Assembly: GCA_018105865.1 (NCBI GenBank)
Contig: CM030845.1
Coordinates: forward strand, 15,552,538 to 15,616,537
Direction: 5' to 3'
DNA from: Metaphire vulgaris
Taxonomy: Eukaryota; Annelida; Clitellata; Crassiclitellata; Megascolecidae
Length of the DNA stretch: 64,000 nucleotides
Program-made: the position numbers and the translations under genes
Shown: one piece after another, positions 12,801-24,201 of the stretch
Layout of the letters: each line of letters opens with the position of its first letter
Numbering within the stretch: the stretch's first letter is position 1
The notes under the pieces: model-generated
What the model saw: the letters and a program-made list of their open reading frames with translations, nothing else
Told to the model about the DNA's origin: nothing
Databases searched by the model: none

Positions 12801-14633
12801 ATCACATTAATCTACATGTACTCCGTGATATCTATATTTAACTTAGATAAGTTGTAGGATGGTAGGTTTTGATATAAGTTCCACTCGTTTATTCAAATTC
12901 GTTATTGCAATATGATTTAGCCTAGCAGGGGATAGAGAAGAGCTAACAGAAAATAAGACAAACCTCTTATTCCTCATCTAGATGCTAGATGCGTAATGAC
13001 CAATTTTGATGCTCTTCAGTCTTTTCTTCTTCTTTTAGGTGCCATGCATTGCTGCGTCGGCGACCATGGACTTCCACTTTTCCCGATCTTTAGTACTCCT
13101 CAGGAGTTCGATGTTATTTTACACCCCATTTCCTCTCTCACTCTGTCTATATATTTCAATCTTTGTTTTCCTCTTGATCTTTTGCCCTCCACCAAGCCTG
13201 TCACTGCCAAGTTTTCTAATCCTTCTTTTCTCATCACGTGCTCAAAAAATCCATCTGTTTTAACTTGATGGTAGTCATCAGTGTTTGTCTCTCTTCCATC
13301 ATCTGTAGTATATCTTCGTTAGTTCTCTTGTCTGTCCATGGGACCTTTAGCATCCTCCTATAAAACCACATTTCTGCCGCTTCCAATTTCATTTTCATCT
13401 TATTTGATATGTTCCACGTCTCATATCCATATAACAAAACTGACCATACATAGCATCTAAGCACTCTGAGCCTTGTTTCTTTTAATATTTTCTTGTTCGT
13501 TAATATTTGTTTAATTTCCATGAAGGCAGATTTTGCCATACCTATTCTTTTTATGATGTCTTTATCACTTCTTCCATCACTTGTAATAATGCTTCCCAAA
13601 TATTTGAAATAAGCTACTTGTTCTATTTCTCTTCCGTTTAATAAGATCTTGTATTGCATCACTTCTTTTTGCTTCGTGATTACCATGGTGAAGGTCTTCT
13701 TTATGTTTATTTTTAGTCCCTTTCTCTCGCTCTCCTCTGATAGTTTGTCCATCAGTTTCTGCAGCTCACTTTCCGAGTACGCTAACACAGTGAACTCTTC
13801 AGTAGTGCACCTATTAAAATAATCTATTGATCCTTCAATTGCAGAGATATAAAATGACCGATTTCAAGTCGCTGCTCTCGCATTATGAATTATCAATAAA
13901 TCTTGCCCGCTTAAATGAAAATGAGAAAGATTAAAGCTCCATTTTGTACTGATTTACCGGCGATCATGAACCTGTGAGAATAACAACCTTCACAAAATCT
14001 CTTACCATGTTGTCTTGCGATGTGTCGCAGAATTGCATTCGATTGCGCCAGTTCTAAGTCTCCATCATGTAGAACTGGCAACTGACCAAATGGCTAAAAT
14101 ATAACAATCATTCGGCGTTTGAAATGTGTCCCCAAAGAAGAAATACGACATCCTTATAATGTATTCATTTGTTCAGATGACGACAGATATCCTTTGAGGG
14201 CAACAAAGCCCTCTCCCAAACTCCGCTCAAGTCATCAAATTCAACCGAACATTTTAATCAAAAGGAAGTGTCGGACTTTATTTGCTATTTAGAAAATTCT
14301 AGAGCAGGTAAAGAATAGGCCCCCTAATGCATTATATTGTCAATGAAGGAATGTATAGAGATGAAAATAGACCAAGTAATGATTGTGTAATATTTGCTCA
14401 CAGTCAGTTGAAGAGTGAGTGTTTAAATTTCTTTTGCTGTTGTGTAGCGACCGCATTGCGTTTAATGACTGGCCGGAGCTTAGGAGACTCCGTACATGCC
14501 ACATGTCACGTTCCATCGACTACATTAACAGTCTCATTTAAACATCAACTGACCTCTGAAAATGTCACCTGATAACGTACCTAATACAGTTTTCAGTTTT
14601 GAATTGTATTTGGCAGTTCAATTTCATTCTTAG

Positions 14634-14714
<81 letters not shown>

Positions 14715-16241
14715 AGGATGGAGAGACAGACAGACAGATAGATGGATAGATGGATGAATGGATGGATGGACGGACGGACGGACGGACTTATAGACGGATG
14801 GACGGATGGATGGATGCAGTGGCGTCATTTCACACTTTTCTTGGGGGGCGAGAAATTTTGTTACATTTTTCTTTTAAATTTTTAAAAAATTTAAAATTTT
14901 AAAAAATTTTTTGACTTGACGAGTTTCCAAAAAAGTTGACGACCTTTTTTTGCTTGTCAGCCCTTTTTTACGATTAGTTACTTCAGGTTACTCGCTCCTT
15001 TAGGGCTTTAGGGGCTACTGACCTTTTTTTGCCCCCCCAAACGCAAATAACGTCCCTGTTTTTGTTTTTTGTTGCACATTAATACATTATAAATTAATAT
15101 TTTCATTTCCTTGGGGCCACGGCCCCCCCAGCCCCCCCAAATGACGCCTCTGGATGGATGGACGGATAAATGGACATCGACGCGTCTCTGTCTACCGATT
15201 CTAGCGGACATTCATGGACTACAGATCCAGAGGTTTGCAAGACAATTGTCTGCAGAACTTGAGATGTTAAAAATGTTACCTGTTTGTTCTTGAAGGATGT
15301 CCATTCATTCATGGGAATAATTTCTTCGACCAGTTCAATGCCTTGATCCGCTGCAAGATAGCGAATCGACTGAGCGCGACCTACAGCAACATTGGGACTT
15401 GCGTTAGGTCTAACTGATGGACACTATATGAGAAGACATCTCGAAACCCAATTAATACTCCTAACACAGTGTTTCTCTAACTGTGTGCTGCGGCATACCA
15501 GTGTACCGCACCAGATTAATTATCAGATGTGCCGTGGGATTTTTGGACATTTTAATAATTTTTTATTTAAATGTGTTAAACATCTCAGATCACCAAATGG
15601 GCTTCATAACTCTTTCTTCTATGAATAGCCAGCGAGGGCCGTAGCGTCACCGAGAGGTGATGGCCCTTGATATTTCGTCCTCTTGCCCTGGGTCAGGGGG
15701 GAGGCTGTGACTTCGCCTTTAAGACTACGCCGAGTCACGTACGCCTAAGACACGGCGTATCAGTGCTTCTTGATTCCAGTAGACAGATATTGAAATATCC
15801 TCATGTCCTTTCCACCGAGTGCTATATGTTGTCCAGACATTTGAACATTTTTTGTGTTTTACGATATCAAATGCTTTTTCGTGATCTATGAAGCATATCT
15901 ATGTACCTACCGACCATTTTGCATCTCTACGCATCTTTCGCTAATCATCTTTATTAAAATAAATGCCCCTACTGCATTTCTACATCCGTTGCCTTCTTTC
16001 AACCAGTATTGTCCTTCTGATACTCTCTTCCTCATTTTAACTTTTGCCCTGTTCAAAAGTAGGCTTACTTTTAATAAGAGCTTCATTACAATGGTTACAT
16101 GACTTATGAGGCTTATTGGTCTGCGCTCTTTGCATTCTATTGTTCCTGGCTTTTTGGGTATTGCAATAAATATTGTATCTACCACTCCCTTGTACCGGAT
16201 GACAAAGGCATGACTATAATGGCGCTAAAGAAGTTTCATGT

Positions 16242-16280
<39 letters not shown>

Positions 16281-16932
16281 GGGCAGGGATCCCGTCCATC
16301 AAGGAGCCGGCTGGTCTATATGTAGATACGATGGGAAAAGGCCAGAAGGCATGACCCTGATCCTCTGGCAAGCCGGCCGAAGCCTTGTCTGGGACGCAAC
16401 GGTAGCAGACACCGTTGCTCCCACATACTGTATCTATCCACCACTTCGCTTGCTGCAGAAGCCGCAGCTGTCAGAAAAACGTCCAAATATAAAAATCTGG
16501 CAGCCACGTACACCTGCCTGGCCATTACATTCGAGACGCTAGGCCCCATCAACAATAACGCTCTCTGTTTTCTTCGCGAGCTGGGTCGACGGTTAGCTCA
16601 ACAATCCGAAAACAAAAGGGAAGGCAGTTTCCTGTTACAGCGTTTGTCAAATTGTCAGTCACAATTCAACGCAATCGCTTTCCGAGGATCTTTTCCACAC
16701 CTCGAACCGGACGAGAGTTAACCACGCACAATTTCTATGTCTCCGGACAATTTTTTCATAAGTCCCTCGGGAATGAAGTACAGCGGACACACACACATAC
16801 ACACACACACACTCACATATATATATATACCTATATTCGAACGGAACGATTTCTCTAAAGACGTTAAAAAAAGTATGATCTATCAATTGCTTCTCTTACC
16901 TCGTACTGAAAAATAGATGAGGTTGTACGGCA
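9839..16932 (-). CDS. glutathione S-transferase, pi-like, tandem copy A
   Basis: Cytosolic glutathione conjugating enzyme. Seven coding exons on the minus strand: 16932-16900, 15380-15280, 14093-14006, 12788-12682, 11614-11558, 10300-10250, 10027-9839. Phases agree throughout and give about 208 residues, the usual length for GST pi. The N-terminus [12 protein letters not shown] contains the catalytic Tyr. The next segments are [34 protein letters not shown] (glutathione-site QSNA), [18 protein letters not shown] and [19 protein letters not shown]. It stops after GNGKQ, the ending of vertebrate GSTP1. The first exon starts TG at an AG acceptor, so the initiator ATG is probably split, with its A in an upstream untranslated exon not located. 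The intron after 11558 has a GC donor (GAG|GCAAGT). Its introns contain two dated LINE insertions and an 880-bp LTR-like repeat. No frame damage seen. Confidence 0.9.
10739..10905. repeat. fold-back block of GACAAAATGTC words
   Basis: Contains five or more copies of (G)GACAAAATGTC-like words in direct order and, after CCCTAACCCTACCC, words in inverted order (GACATTTTGTACG, GGACATTTTGTCC). The word GGACAAAATGTCC is nearly self-complementary. The block is absent from the equivalent intron of GST copy B (near 25,085), so it is an insertion specific to copy A. Confidence 0.6.
10986..11509 (+). mobile_element. 5'-truncated LINE with (GAA)n tail and 12-bp duplication
   Basis: Encodes the C-terminal tail of a LINE endonuclease-[19 protein letters not shown], then [34 protein letters not shown] and [15 protein letters not shown]. 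It ends at a (GAA)n tail. GATGTACTACTT occurs on both sides (10974-10985 and 11510-11521). The equivalent intron in GST copy B lacks it. This is a target-primed insertion after the gene duplication. Confidence 0.9.
11642..12521 (+). mobile_element. TGTGGCGAA...GCTACA element with GGTACC array (LTR-like), copy 1
   Basis: Starts TGTGGCGAACCGGGC and ends TCTGCTACA, flanked by CTTC on both sides. GST copy B shows the empty site (CGTGTTTCTTCATTTACC near 25,275). After a conserved leader (AAGGCACGTGGTCG) the body holds about 18 GGTACC words between 11,825 and 12,290, spaced irregularly in CT-rich sequence. TG...CA ends plus a short duplication fit a solo LTR. No coding capacity beyond low-complexity frames. 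It sits only about 27 bases upstream of the 3' splice site of the exon at 11614. Confidence 0.75.
13021..13794 (-). mobile_element. 5'-truncated LINE (GAA-tail family), 9-bp duplication
   Basis: Open for 184 codons on the minus strand: [58 protein letters not shown] and [20 protein letters not shown]. These are RT thumb and post-RT blocks of the same family as 10986-11509. The 3' part reads [14 protein letters not shown] then stop, then the AAGAAGAAG tail. CTCTTCAGT flanks it at 13012-13020 and 13795-13803. GST copy B has one such site (near 28,662) and no LINE. Confidence 0.9.
14638..14710. repeat. (GA)n then (GATG/GACG)n microsatellites
   Basis: About 35 GA units followed to 14,816 by imperfect GATG, GACA and GACG repeats. 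A matching (GA)n lies at the equivalent position of GST copy B (31,342-31,403), so the dinucleotide run predates the duplication. Confidence 0.9.
14817..15152. mobile_element. hAT-type MITE in GATG repeat
   Basis: Ends CAGTGGCGTCATTT and AAATGACGCCTCTG are inverted repeats. GATGGATG on both sides is consistent with an 8-bp duplication, although it lies in GATG repeats. Related to 59,753-59,884, which shares the ends and the GGGGGGCGAGA segment. Non-coding. Confidence 0.8.
15650..16200 (-). mobile_element. LINE RT N-terminal fragment
   Basis: Minus strand gives [50 protein letters not shown] and [16 protein letters not shown]. These are RT blocks up to and including the first catalytic Asp. 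The family resembles the GAA-tail LINE at 13,021. Frame broken after the Asp block. Confidence 0.8.
16248..16276. repeat. (TA)n microsatellite
   Basis: Uninterrupted TA repeats in the first GST intron of copy A. Confidence 0.85.
16325..16690 (+). mobile_element. retroelement-derived fragment, post-RT domain
   Basis: Frames on the plus strand give [20 protein letters not shown] and, after a frameshift, [20 protein letters not shown] then [13 protein letters not shown] recall this segment downstream of RT domains in animal retroelement polyproteins, but cannot name the clade. It is broken by at least one frameshift and is not a host gene. Confidence 0.5.
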
Positions 16933-16999
16933 CTTGAAAATATAATAAAACAGATTAAACCTACAATTTCTACAAAGCCTCTTTTTGTATTGCTGAAAC

Positions 17000-18321
17000 G
17001 ATATGACTTAGTAAATGAGTTGCCATTTCATCCGTTTTCGTATCCCTGTTGTAGCAAGGGTGTTTCCATAAAAGTAGGGTCCTCTATTTGCTACTCATGC
17101 ATGGTGGTCGTTGTGCTCTTCTTATGCCACAAAATAATCAAATAAGTGCGATATTTCTAATAGCCCAATGGCCTGCCTTGGGAGATGAAACATTTTAAAA
17201 GCTCTGCATTTATACGCTCTGATTGTTTGAGTGTCTTTTATTTTCATTATAAAAATTACTTACTTTTGATTGTTTCTTTAAACTCTCAGACGTCTTAAAC
17301 GGCTACGGTTCTCAGCGTTCTGCAACATGCATAGGCCTATGGTCTGCTGCAGCACGTAATAAGAGCAGTAGGACCAATATGCTGAGGAACTTGATACTTG
17401 ATAGTCTACGGATTTAGGTCACACATAAAAATAAGAATGGTCTTCAGAAGAGTCAATATGGTTTTTTCTAACTTTAGACATGGTCGAGTCACTCGGGTGG
17501 GACTAAACACACGGCGCAGGGCCGGAGCGATCCACTCCGCAAGCTCCGCGGGCAGGGGCCGGGGGGCGCAAGCTTTTGAGGGGCGCCAAATTTCCGAAGG
17601 GATCAATAATTATTGAGATAACGCTCTGTTAAGTCTTTAGCACAAATGATCAGCTACTTCAACCTACTATACTGTTCTTTACACAGAATTGAACTATAAT
17701 ACATATATTATTTAGACAAGACAAGCAGAAGGCTTACGAATATTTATGAACCGGCGCCTAGTTAGGCTCAGCCATTTGTCACACGTGACCTGTCATCTGA
17801 CAGCTGTTATGAATATTCATTTCTACGCGCGGTAGCACGGTTAACGAAGTTAGAATATTGTGTTCAAATTTATGTAGTCCTTGATTACTTGATATATTAA
17901 GTAAGTAAACACGAAACAACAATTGCTAATACATAACAAGCAACAATTGTTAATACATAACTGAAATATTATAAACAAAATCAAATGTAAAATTTCATAC
18001 ATTTTATATCAAAACCATAAATTATTAATTAACTTTCTATGGCTCAGTAACCTAGACACTAGACAGCCATTGAAAGTCCTCAAAGCCATATGGAACTAGT
18101 TACAGTTTGAGTTTCTGCGGCTTAATGGTCAGAGTTATTCAGCAAGTTTAAATGCTGAGACAGTTGAGACATATTGAGATGAACACATCGCATCTTTTGT
18201 TTTGACAGTTTTGTCATCCGGAAACCGCCGTCACGCCGTACCCTGGACGTTTAGGTTAACTTAAATAAGACGATGGCTAGATTTTGATCGCTCACTCAAA
18301 TGCTCACTCGAATGCAAGATA

Positions 18322-18367
<46 letters not shown>

Positions 18368-18900
18368 TGCATTAATTTAACACGCTGGCAAATCAGGCCA
18401 AGATTATTGTTGCATTGATTCAATTTTATCTTCCTATAGGAGAGAGATTATCTCAGTAGTACTTACTAAATGCGTGAATTTACTGTGATTAAGTAAACGA
18501 AGTCAACTACATTATGCAATAAAGCTACATAAATTTCTTTTCTAAACATAAAAAGAAATATTCAGAGTATAAGAGTAATCATTTCTACATTGCGATTATT
18601 AATAGGCTAATACTAATTAATTATTAATTAATTATATAATAATAATAATTAATAGGATTCCAAAAAGAAACTCTTCGGTGCAGCAAATAGAAAGCGAAAG
18701 GCAGCTACTGTTGAAATTGCCTGGATCTGGAGGTCCTTTTAACAGATAATTTTTAAAAAGACGGAATTAAAATTATTCGAGAAAATCTCATCATTTAGAC
18801 TTTTATTTAAATCGGAGTCTAATCGGTTTCTTAATCCACGTGAAACTCTGAAGTTTAGTCATTTGAACCATCTCACTTTCCCCAATGTTGACGCCCATGT
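17000..18900. other. no host gene recognised; AT-rich with transposon debris
   Basis: Lies upstream of GST copy A. 17,515-17,600 reads GGGCCGGAGCG...GGGGCGCCAAATTT, a word style typical of hAT-type ends. A (TA)n run is at 18,325-18,365. 18,655-18,760 reads SKKKLFGAANRKRKAATVE with a stop, resembling the N-terminus of ZMYM/hAT-derived proteins; weak. The GST copy A promoter should be in this stretch but is not identifiable. Confidence 0.4.
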
Positions 18901-18924
18901 CGTGCTCGCCGATTTCAACATTCA

Positions 18925-19125
18925 CGTTCTATCTTCTTCTTCTTTAGGTGCCTTGTTTTACAACGTTGGCGACCATGGACTTCCACTCCTCTCTGTCGTA
19001 TGTCGCTTGTAGCAGTTCTACTTCTGATATTTTGTCTTTCACGTCGCATAGCAGGTTTTCGATGAACGTTAATCTTTGTCTCCCTCTTGCTCTTTTCCCC
19101 ATCACTTTACCTGTTGTGACTACAT
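18925..19125 (-). mobile_element. LINE 3' end (GAA-tail family)
   Basis: Reverse complement ends in the same 3' terminus as 13,021-13,794: GGAAGTCCATGGTCGCC, then AGGCACCTAAAGAAGAAGAAG. The upstream part reads RGRQRLTFIENLL-like basic sequence. Only the last 200 bases survive. Confidence 0.75.
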
Positions 19126-19129
19126 ATAT

Positions 19130-19790
19130 GTAGGCATGTTTACTCGCTTGAAATAAATTTGACGCACAGTGCCAAGAAAAAACTACTGTACGTATCTAAA
19201 TTAATCACTATATTCAAATATTATGTGTAATTACTATTTACATATAATTATTGGAAAGTAAAAACTTCAAGCATTTTATATAACAGCTATCATATTAAAA
19301 TCGTTATTCTGTATGTCTGTTACCTTCAAGCGTTCTGATTGGTTGACTATTGGTAGACGGTTTAGTCCTTACGTCGCGATGCGTTGGTGGGCGATGTTCG
19401 AAGATGACGTTGCTATTGGTAACAATTGTTCGTAGTTTAGCACGGTTTAGTCGAGTCATTGCAGCGTCAGAGGGGTGGGCGTGCGACGACGTTGCTATTG
19501 GTAACAATTGTTCATAGCTTGAAGAAGGCGCGCAAATTTTAACGTACATTTTAACGTACACAAAAAATACGTGTACAGCGTCACAAACGGTCACAGTTGC
19601 GTGGTTTTAACGTACATAGGCCTAATTATTACGTGGCGCAGAGCTTGGCTAGGTGGCGTATGTACAGTATATGCACATCATTGAACTGTTGTTCAGCATG
19701 AATTCAATGATTGGGTATTAGGTATAGGTATTGGATTAGTATTATCCTGCACTGCGAGCGAAGCGAGCGCGAGCGAAGCGAGCATCTTTC
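19130..19790. other. unassigned sequence with duplicated words
   Basis: No gene. The words GTTGCTATTGGTAACAATTG (two copies, 19,410 and 19,490) and GAACTGTTGTTCAGCATG occur here. A related ACTGTTGTTCAGCATG lies at 27,977 next to similar TTACGTACAT and GGTGGGCG words. This suggests an old repeat family shared by the two places. Confidence 0.35.
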
Positions 19791-19794
19791 TAGT

Positions 19795-20095
19795 GCAATG
19801 ATTAAAATAGCATTAGAAAATACAGCAATTGAACAAGTAGAAAATTTCATATATGTCAGAGAAGAAATTGTAAGCATAGTGGGAACGTTACCATCAATAG
19901 GATATAGAGTAAAACAATAGCCAAAAAGACTGCAACCGATGGGAGATTACTAAGAGTTTGGAGCAACAGCGACATTAATATTAAGAAGGAGGTATTAAGA
20001 AGAAGGTCAAAATATATGACAGCCCCACAATTCATAAATGGTGCACAATCACGGAGCATGAAAGAAACAGACGAACATAGTCTTCTATAGATGCT
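19795..20095 (+). mobile_element. LINE RT C-terminal relic
   Basis: Reads IKIALENTAIEQVENFIYVR, corresponding to the EQVxxFxYLG block after the RT catalytic core. Frame breaks follow, then RYRVKTIAKKTATDGRLLRV. Heavily degraded. Confidence 0.55.
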
Positions 20096-20748
20096 GATAT
20101 AACTGTAGGTTTGTGTAAAACTATTAAACTAATGACTATTTGGACATGATTGGAGCATAACTCAGATTCCATAAACTGAAACAAGGACCGCTACCATAAT
20201 ATCCCATTTCTAGGGACTCTTGCCCCTTCGTCCACCCATGCATGAGACACCAATTGCTGCATCTTCAGTTATCTGAATTTTCATAGCTCCTCCAGCGACA
20301 GAGTCAACCGACTGTGAAATCGGATTAGATCCGAACGATAAGAATAAGCAGCTACTCCGTTAATCCATTTCCATAGCCCTATATAGCCTAAATTCGCGAG
20401 ATTTTACTTACTTTACTTCATAAAAATTTTCTAGGCTATATGTCAACTTCTTCCTTCAGACCCAATCAAGGTGTTTCGAAAAACGTTGTGAGCTCTCCGT
20501 CGAATATTCTACGATAATATTATATTCGAATCGTGAGATCTAGAACATATTCCTATATTATATGCCTAATAATTGCCTATGCTGCATAATAATGTAGATA
20601 AATCACAAATAGACTAATGAAAAGATTAATAATACAATTCAATTGAATCCGAGGTCCCATTATTATAATAATCACGTAGTATTAATGTAATAGTCCATGG
20701 AACACGAGGCATGATCATTCGATAGATGGCACTAGTACTGTAGTCCAT

Positions 20749-21310
20749 AAGATATAAAGTAGGAACAGAATATTTAGCACACCATCGTTTAGTGGCCACT
20801 AAGTTCCATAAAAGGAGGTCCGAGATAATTCACGGGGCCGGTGAGCTGAGGGTCAGCGTGTGTTTGTAAAGGGGATAGACCGTGAGGTCACCCTTGAGGA
20901 AAGAGGTACGAGGCAGGCGGTACCAATGGTAGATTAAGAGTGGTATCATCGGTACCGGCAGTACAAACTCTTGAGGTCTAGGAGCGGTACCAAGTGGTAC
21001 CAACATAGCAGTAATGTATGATACCAAGCGGTACCAATGAGTTGAGATTAGCAGTGATGCCAGCCGTACCAGCAGTTAAGGAGACGTCGTACCAGCAGTA
21101 CCAAGCGTGAATAGTGAGTGGTACCAAGCGATAGAACGGTACCGTGAGAGAACGTTACCAGTGGTACCAGCAGCAAAGGGAGAGTGGTACCAGAGACATA
21201 GGTACTGTACGAACGGTACCAGGAGATAGGAAGGTCAGCACCAGTGATAGAGAGAAAGTGGTACCAGTGGTACCGGGATATTACTGAAGGCAAAGAAAGC
21301 GGCACAAAGC

Positions 21311-21370
<60 letters not shown>

Positions 21371-21632
21371 AAGAGAAATAAATAAGAGATATTGGCGCTG
21401 CCAGTGCATTAAGGTTTGAAGGTACCAAGAAACCGAGTGAAGACCAGGTAGATAACCTGAATGGAAGTTCGAAAGATAGGAGGTACACTAAGCCCTTCTC
21501 TCACGGAAGACTTTCTAGCCAAAAAGCTAGGACGAACGGACACGTGCCTTAGTTAAGTAGATCAACGCCTTGTGGAACGGACCGGGCGGGCCGCCTGGTG
21601 AGTAGGGAACGCGAGCAGTTCGGTTCGCCACA
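20749..21632 (-). mobile_element. LTR-like element with GGTACC array, copy 2 (inverted)
   Basis: Reverse complement starts TGTGGCGAACCGAAC, then CGGTCCGTTCCACAAGGCG, AAGGCACGTG, and the hairpin CTAGCTTTTTGGCTAG. About fifteen GGTACC or near-GGTACC words lie between 20,918 and 21,430, with a (GA)n run at 21,318-21,367. The far end is taken at TGTAG (20,749), but no matching duplication is visible, so that edge is uncertain. Confidence 0.6.
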
Positions 21633-21639
21633 ATAGCGG

Positions 21640-22640
21640 CAATAACTCTACCCTCAGATAGGCGTAACATTTTCTCATCGGCTTTGAACTCATATCCAGA
21701 ACCGGATTAAGTTCTTTGGAGGCTCAAGGCTTAATGGCCCAAACATTTTTCCATTGAGCATAGTTAAAAGTGCGAGTGCTGCATAGCAGCGTATTTACTC
21801 CAGGCTGGAAAATTATTATTATCTGTCAACGGCAAACAAATGATGGCAATAGCAGGCGTTGCTATGTGCTGTGCACTAGACTGATTTCGGCTCTGCGTCT
21901 TTCTCCTTCTTCCGCTTATTCTGCAAGTCTTCATACAACAGACGATGGTGAGGTAGGCCTACTTGCGTTCTAGCCACAACAACTATAGCCTAACTGCAAG
22001 TGAAGCATATTATGTATTTTATGTATTTAGATATTGGCTACAGAATCGCTTGTTTTTGAGTCATATCCAAAACTCAAGATTCGAACATATAACTCCAACA
22101 AGACAGTCTTCCTGTCAAATACCGAATTAATTATAAAATTTGTCTTTTGGTATTTAAAATCATATTATATAGGCCTAATGAACCCTATTACCTTAAGATG
22201 CGACTAATCCCTCGACCAATCCACTCAATCCACTAGGTATTCGGCAGGACTTTCATTTGTTGTTCCTTATTCTCACAAAACTAAAAATCATCATCATCTG
22301 GTCTTAAAAACTAGTTGTTTCTCAAACCTGGCGTGTGTGGGATAGAATAATTTTTAAAAGTTGACCCCAGAAATATAAATATCCCCTTCCCCATTTTGAG
22401 GGGATATTGCCTAAGCTTTCGGAATTCATTACCAATATCACTTCTGTAAAACTAAAAATTTATCATCTTTTGGAGGGATAGATCTGGTCTTAAAACTTAC
22501 CTGTTTGAATATTGCTTGGCTTATCCCCTTGTCAAGATTGCTCCCAAATACCCTGCTGTTCTGACTGATCTTCCGGATTGACCTGGCCCATCTAATTCTT
22601 CCGGATATTTGATTTGGTGCGCCATCGGCTGATGCCCTGG
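21640..22640. other. no gene recognised
   Basis: 22,338-22,412 resembles, in inverted orientation, the block 42,390-42,530 inside the ISL2EU nuclease intron (GATATTTATATTTCTG, GTCAACTT, AAAATTAT). This is a shared repeat. The end at 22,650 (GGCGCCATAGAAATTGATTG with (ATTG)n) looks like a LINE or SINE tail. Confidence 0.35.
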
Positions 22641-22800
22641 GCATTATGATAGTGGCGCCATAGAAATTGATTGATTGATTGATTGATTTGGAGAAATAAC
22701 AAAATTGACGATATCAAGATTTATAATACAAAAAAACAGAGATCCCAGGAATAGTGCATTTCTTGAGTGCGATGCAAATAACATATGACAGTCAGCCATC

Positions 22801-22871
22801 GCGTGAGTGGTATAGCGGTAGCATAGTTGCCTTCCAAGCAATTGACCTGGGTTCAACTCCCGGCTCACGCA
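22801..22871 (+). tRNA. tRNA-Gly (anticodon TCC)
   Basis: Seventy-one bases that fold as a cloverleaf. The acceptor stem GCGTGAG pairs perfectly with CTCACGC. The anticodon arm is GTTGC CTTCCAA GCAAT, anticodon TCC, and the T arm is CTGGGTTCAACTCCCGG. A box TGGTATAGCGG and B box GGTTCAACTCC are intact. ATTTTG follows shortly downstream as a possible pol III stop. The stem is unbroken, so it may be functional, but a tRNA-derived repeat is not excluded because a second tRNA-like arm follows at 22,925. Confidence 0.8.
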
Positions 22872-22959
22872 ATCATTTTGTCGGTCTAGATAGCAAGTTG
22901 AGAGAGCGATAGAAGATTTCTAGGTTCCCGGTTCAATCTCGGGTCTGGGTAGAAATCAC

Positions 22960-23180
22960 GAATTATGTCCCGGGGTCGACAACGCTCTCAATGAAGTGTC
23001 TCAGGATTCAGTGCTTCGACCATTGCCTTTTTACATGTGTAAAACTGATATCGACGAATGATTAATATTCAAAATTTCCACGTTTGCCGATGGTACAAAG
23101 ATGTGTAAAAAAGTTGACCTTATTAGTGATGCAAAAATTTTGCAGGATCTAAAGAATTTAGAAACTGTCTCAAAGGTCAG
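22960..23180 (+). mobile_element. LINE RT catalytic-region relic
   Basis: Reads EVSQDSVLRPLPFYMCKTDI, a stop, then ISTFADGTKMCKKVDLISDA. This matches the GVPQGSVLGP...FADDTK block of CR1/L2-group RTs. The second catalytic Asp of FADD is Gly, so it is dead. Confidence 0.8.
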
Positions 23181-23579
23181 AGGACTGACACATTTTATAT
23201 TTCATTCCACGAAATTTACATTGAAACGAAGATAGCAATAACAAATGCGATACAGTCGGCGTTGTGCTGCTAACTGCAAAACATCTAATTAAAGCTAAAA
23301 TTACACCGCTTTCATATTTTCCAGGAAAAAACACCCTTCTTTTTATAAATTTATATGGTGAAAATCTTACTATACGTTCTACTCTGCTAAAAACCTTGTT
23401 ATCCTCTATAGAAATGCTTTTATGCGACTCCCTACTTGGATCTACAACCTTGGCAACCACGGACAATGGATTACAAACTGGATTTTACCAAAATTCAGCG
23501 CTCATGAATAAGATGGTGCACTGAGCCAAACTCTTGGGCAGCGCCATAGATATTTCGTTTTTATATTTATTTATTTATT

Positions 23580-23990
23580 TATTGAAAGTTAGGATTTATG
23601 TGGTGAATCATCCTAGGGACTGCTTGAGCACATTACATAGTTCATGAATAATATAGGTCAGGATTTAACAGAATAGCTCATCTCGAACAGCCAAGTCATC
23701 AGTCGCTTCTTAAATATGTCCAGAGAAGGTGATGATTGAACACAGGCTGGAAGACGATTCCAGGCTTTCGCTGCGATAACCGGGAAGGCACGGTCGCCGG
23801 CAGTGGCAGGGCGTGTGCGCGGCAGGAGGAGTGCTTGAGTGGAGCCAGATCGCAGACGCCTTCTACTGTCTGTGTCTGCCGATCTCTGGAGTTCGCACCG
23901 GAGATAGGAGGGGCCGATGTCGTGCAGGCACCGATAGACGAGGGTTGCCAACTTATACGTTATTCGCTCGGGGACTGAGAGCCAGTGTCG
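23580..23990 (-). mobile_element. L2-like LINE ORF2 C-terminus
   Basis: Minus-strand frame of 97 codons: ATLVYRCLHDIGPSYLRCEL, SRRRLRSGSTQALLLPRT, DRAFPVIAAKAWNRLP, SPSLDIFKKRLMTWLF. This is the post-RT tail of an L2-type LINE. A run of TTTA units at 23,560 may be its tail. GST copy A lacks this piece at the matching place. Confidence 0.85.
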
Positions 23991-24201
23991 GTTTTTGCTT
24001 GCATACTTACTTCAAAAGATTAGCTTTGCTAGATTCAATGAAGACAAGTAACTATAAGACGTGTACATTTATTTATTTATTTATTTGTGTAAATAAGTTT
24101 ACTCTGGTTTCGTAAAAGTTTAGTAAAGCATCGTTTCCCTGTGGCGTAATGCATTTCCAATGCACTTCCGTCAGAAGTGCCAACGAAAAGTGACGCATCT
24201 G

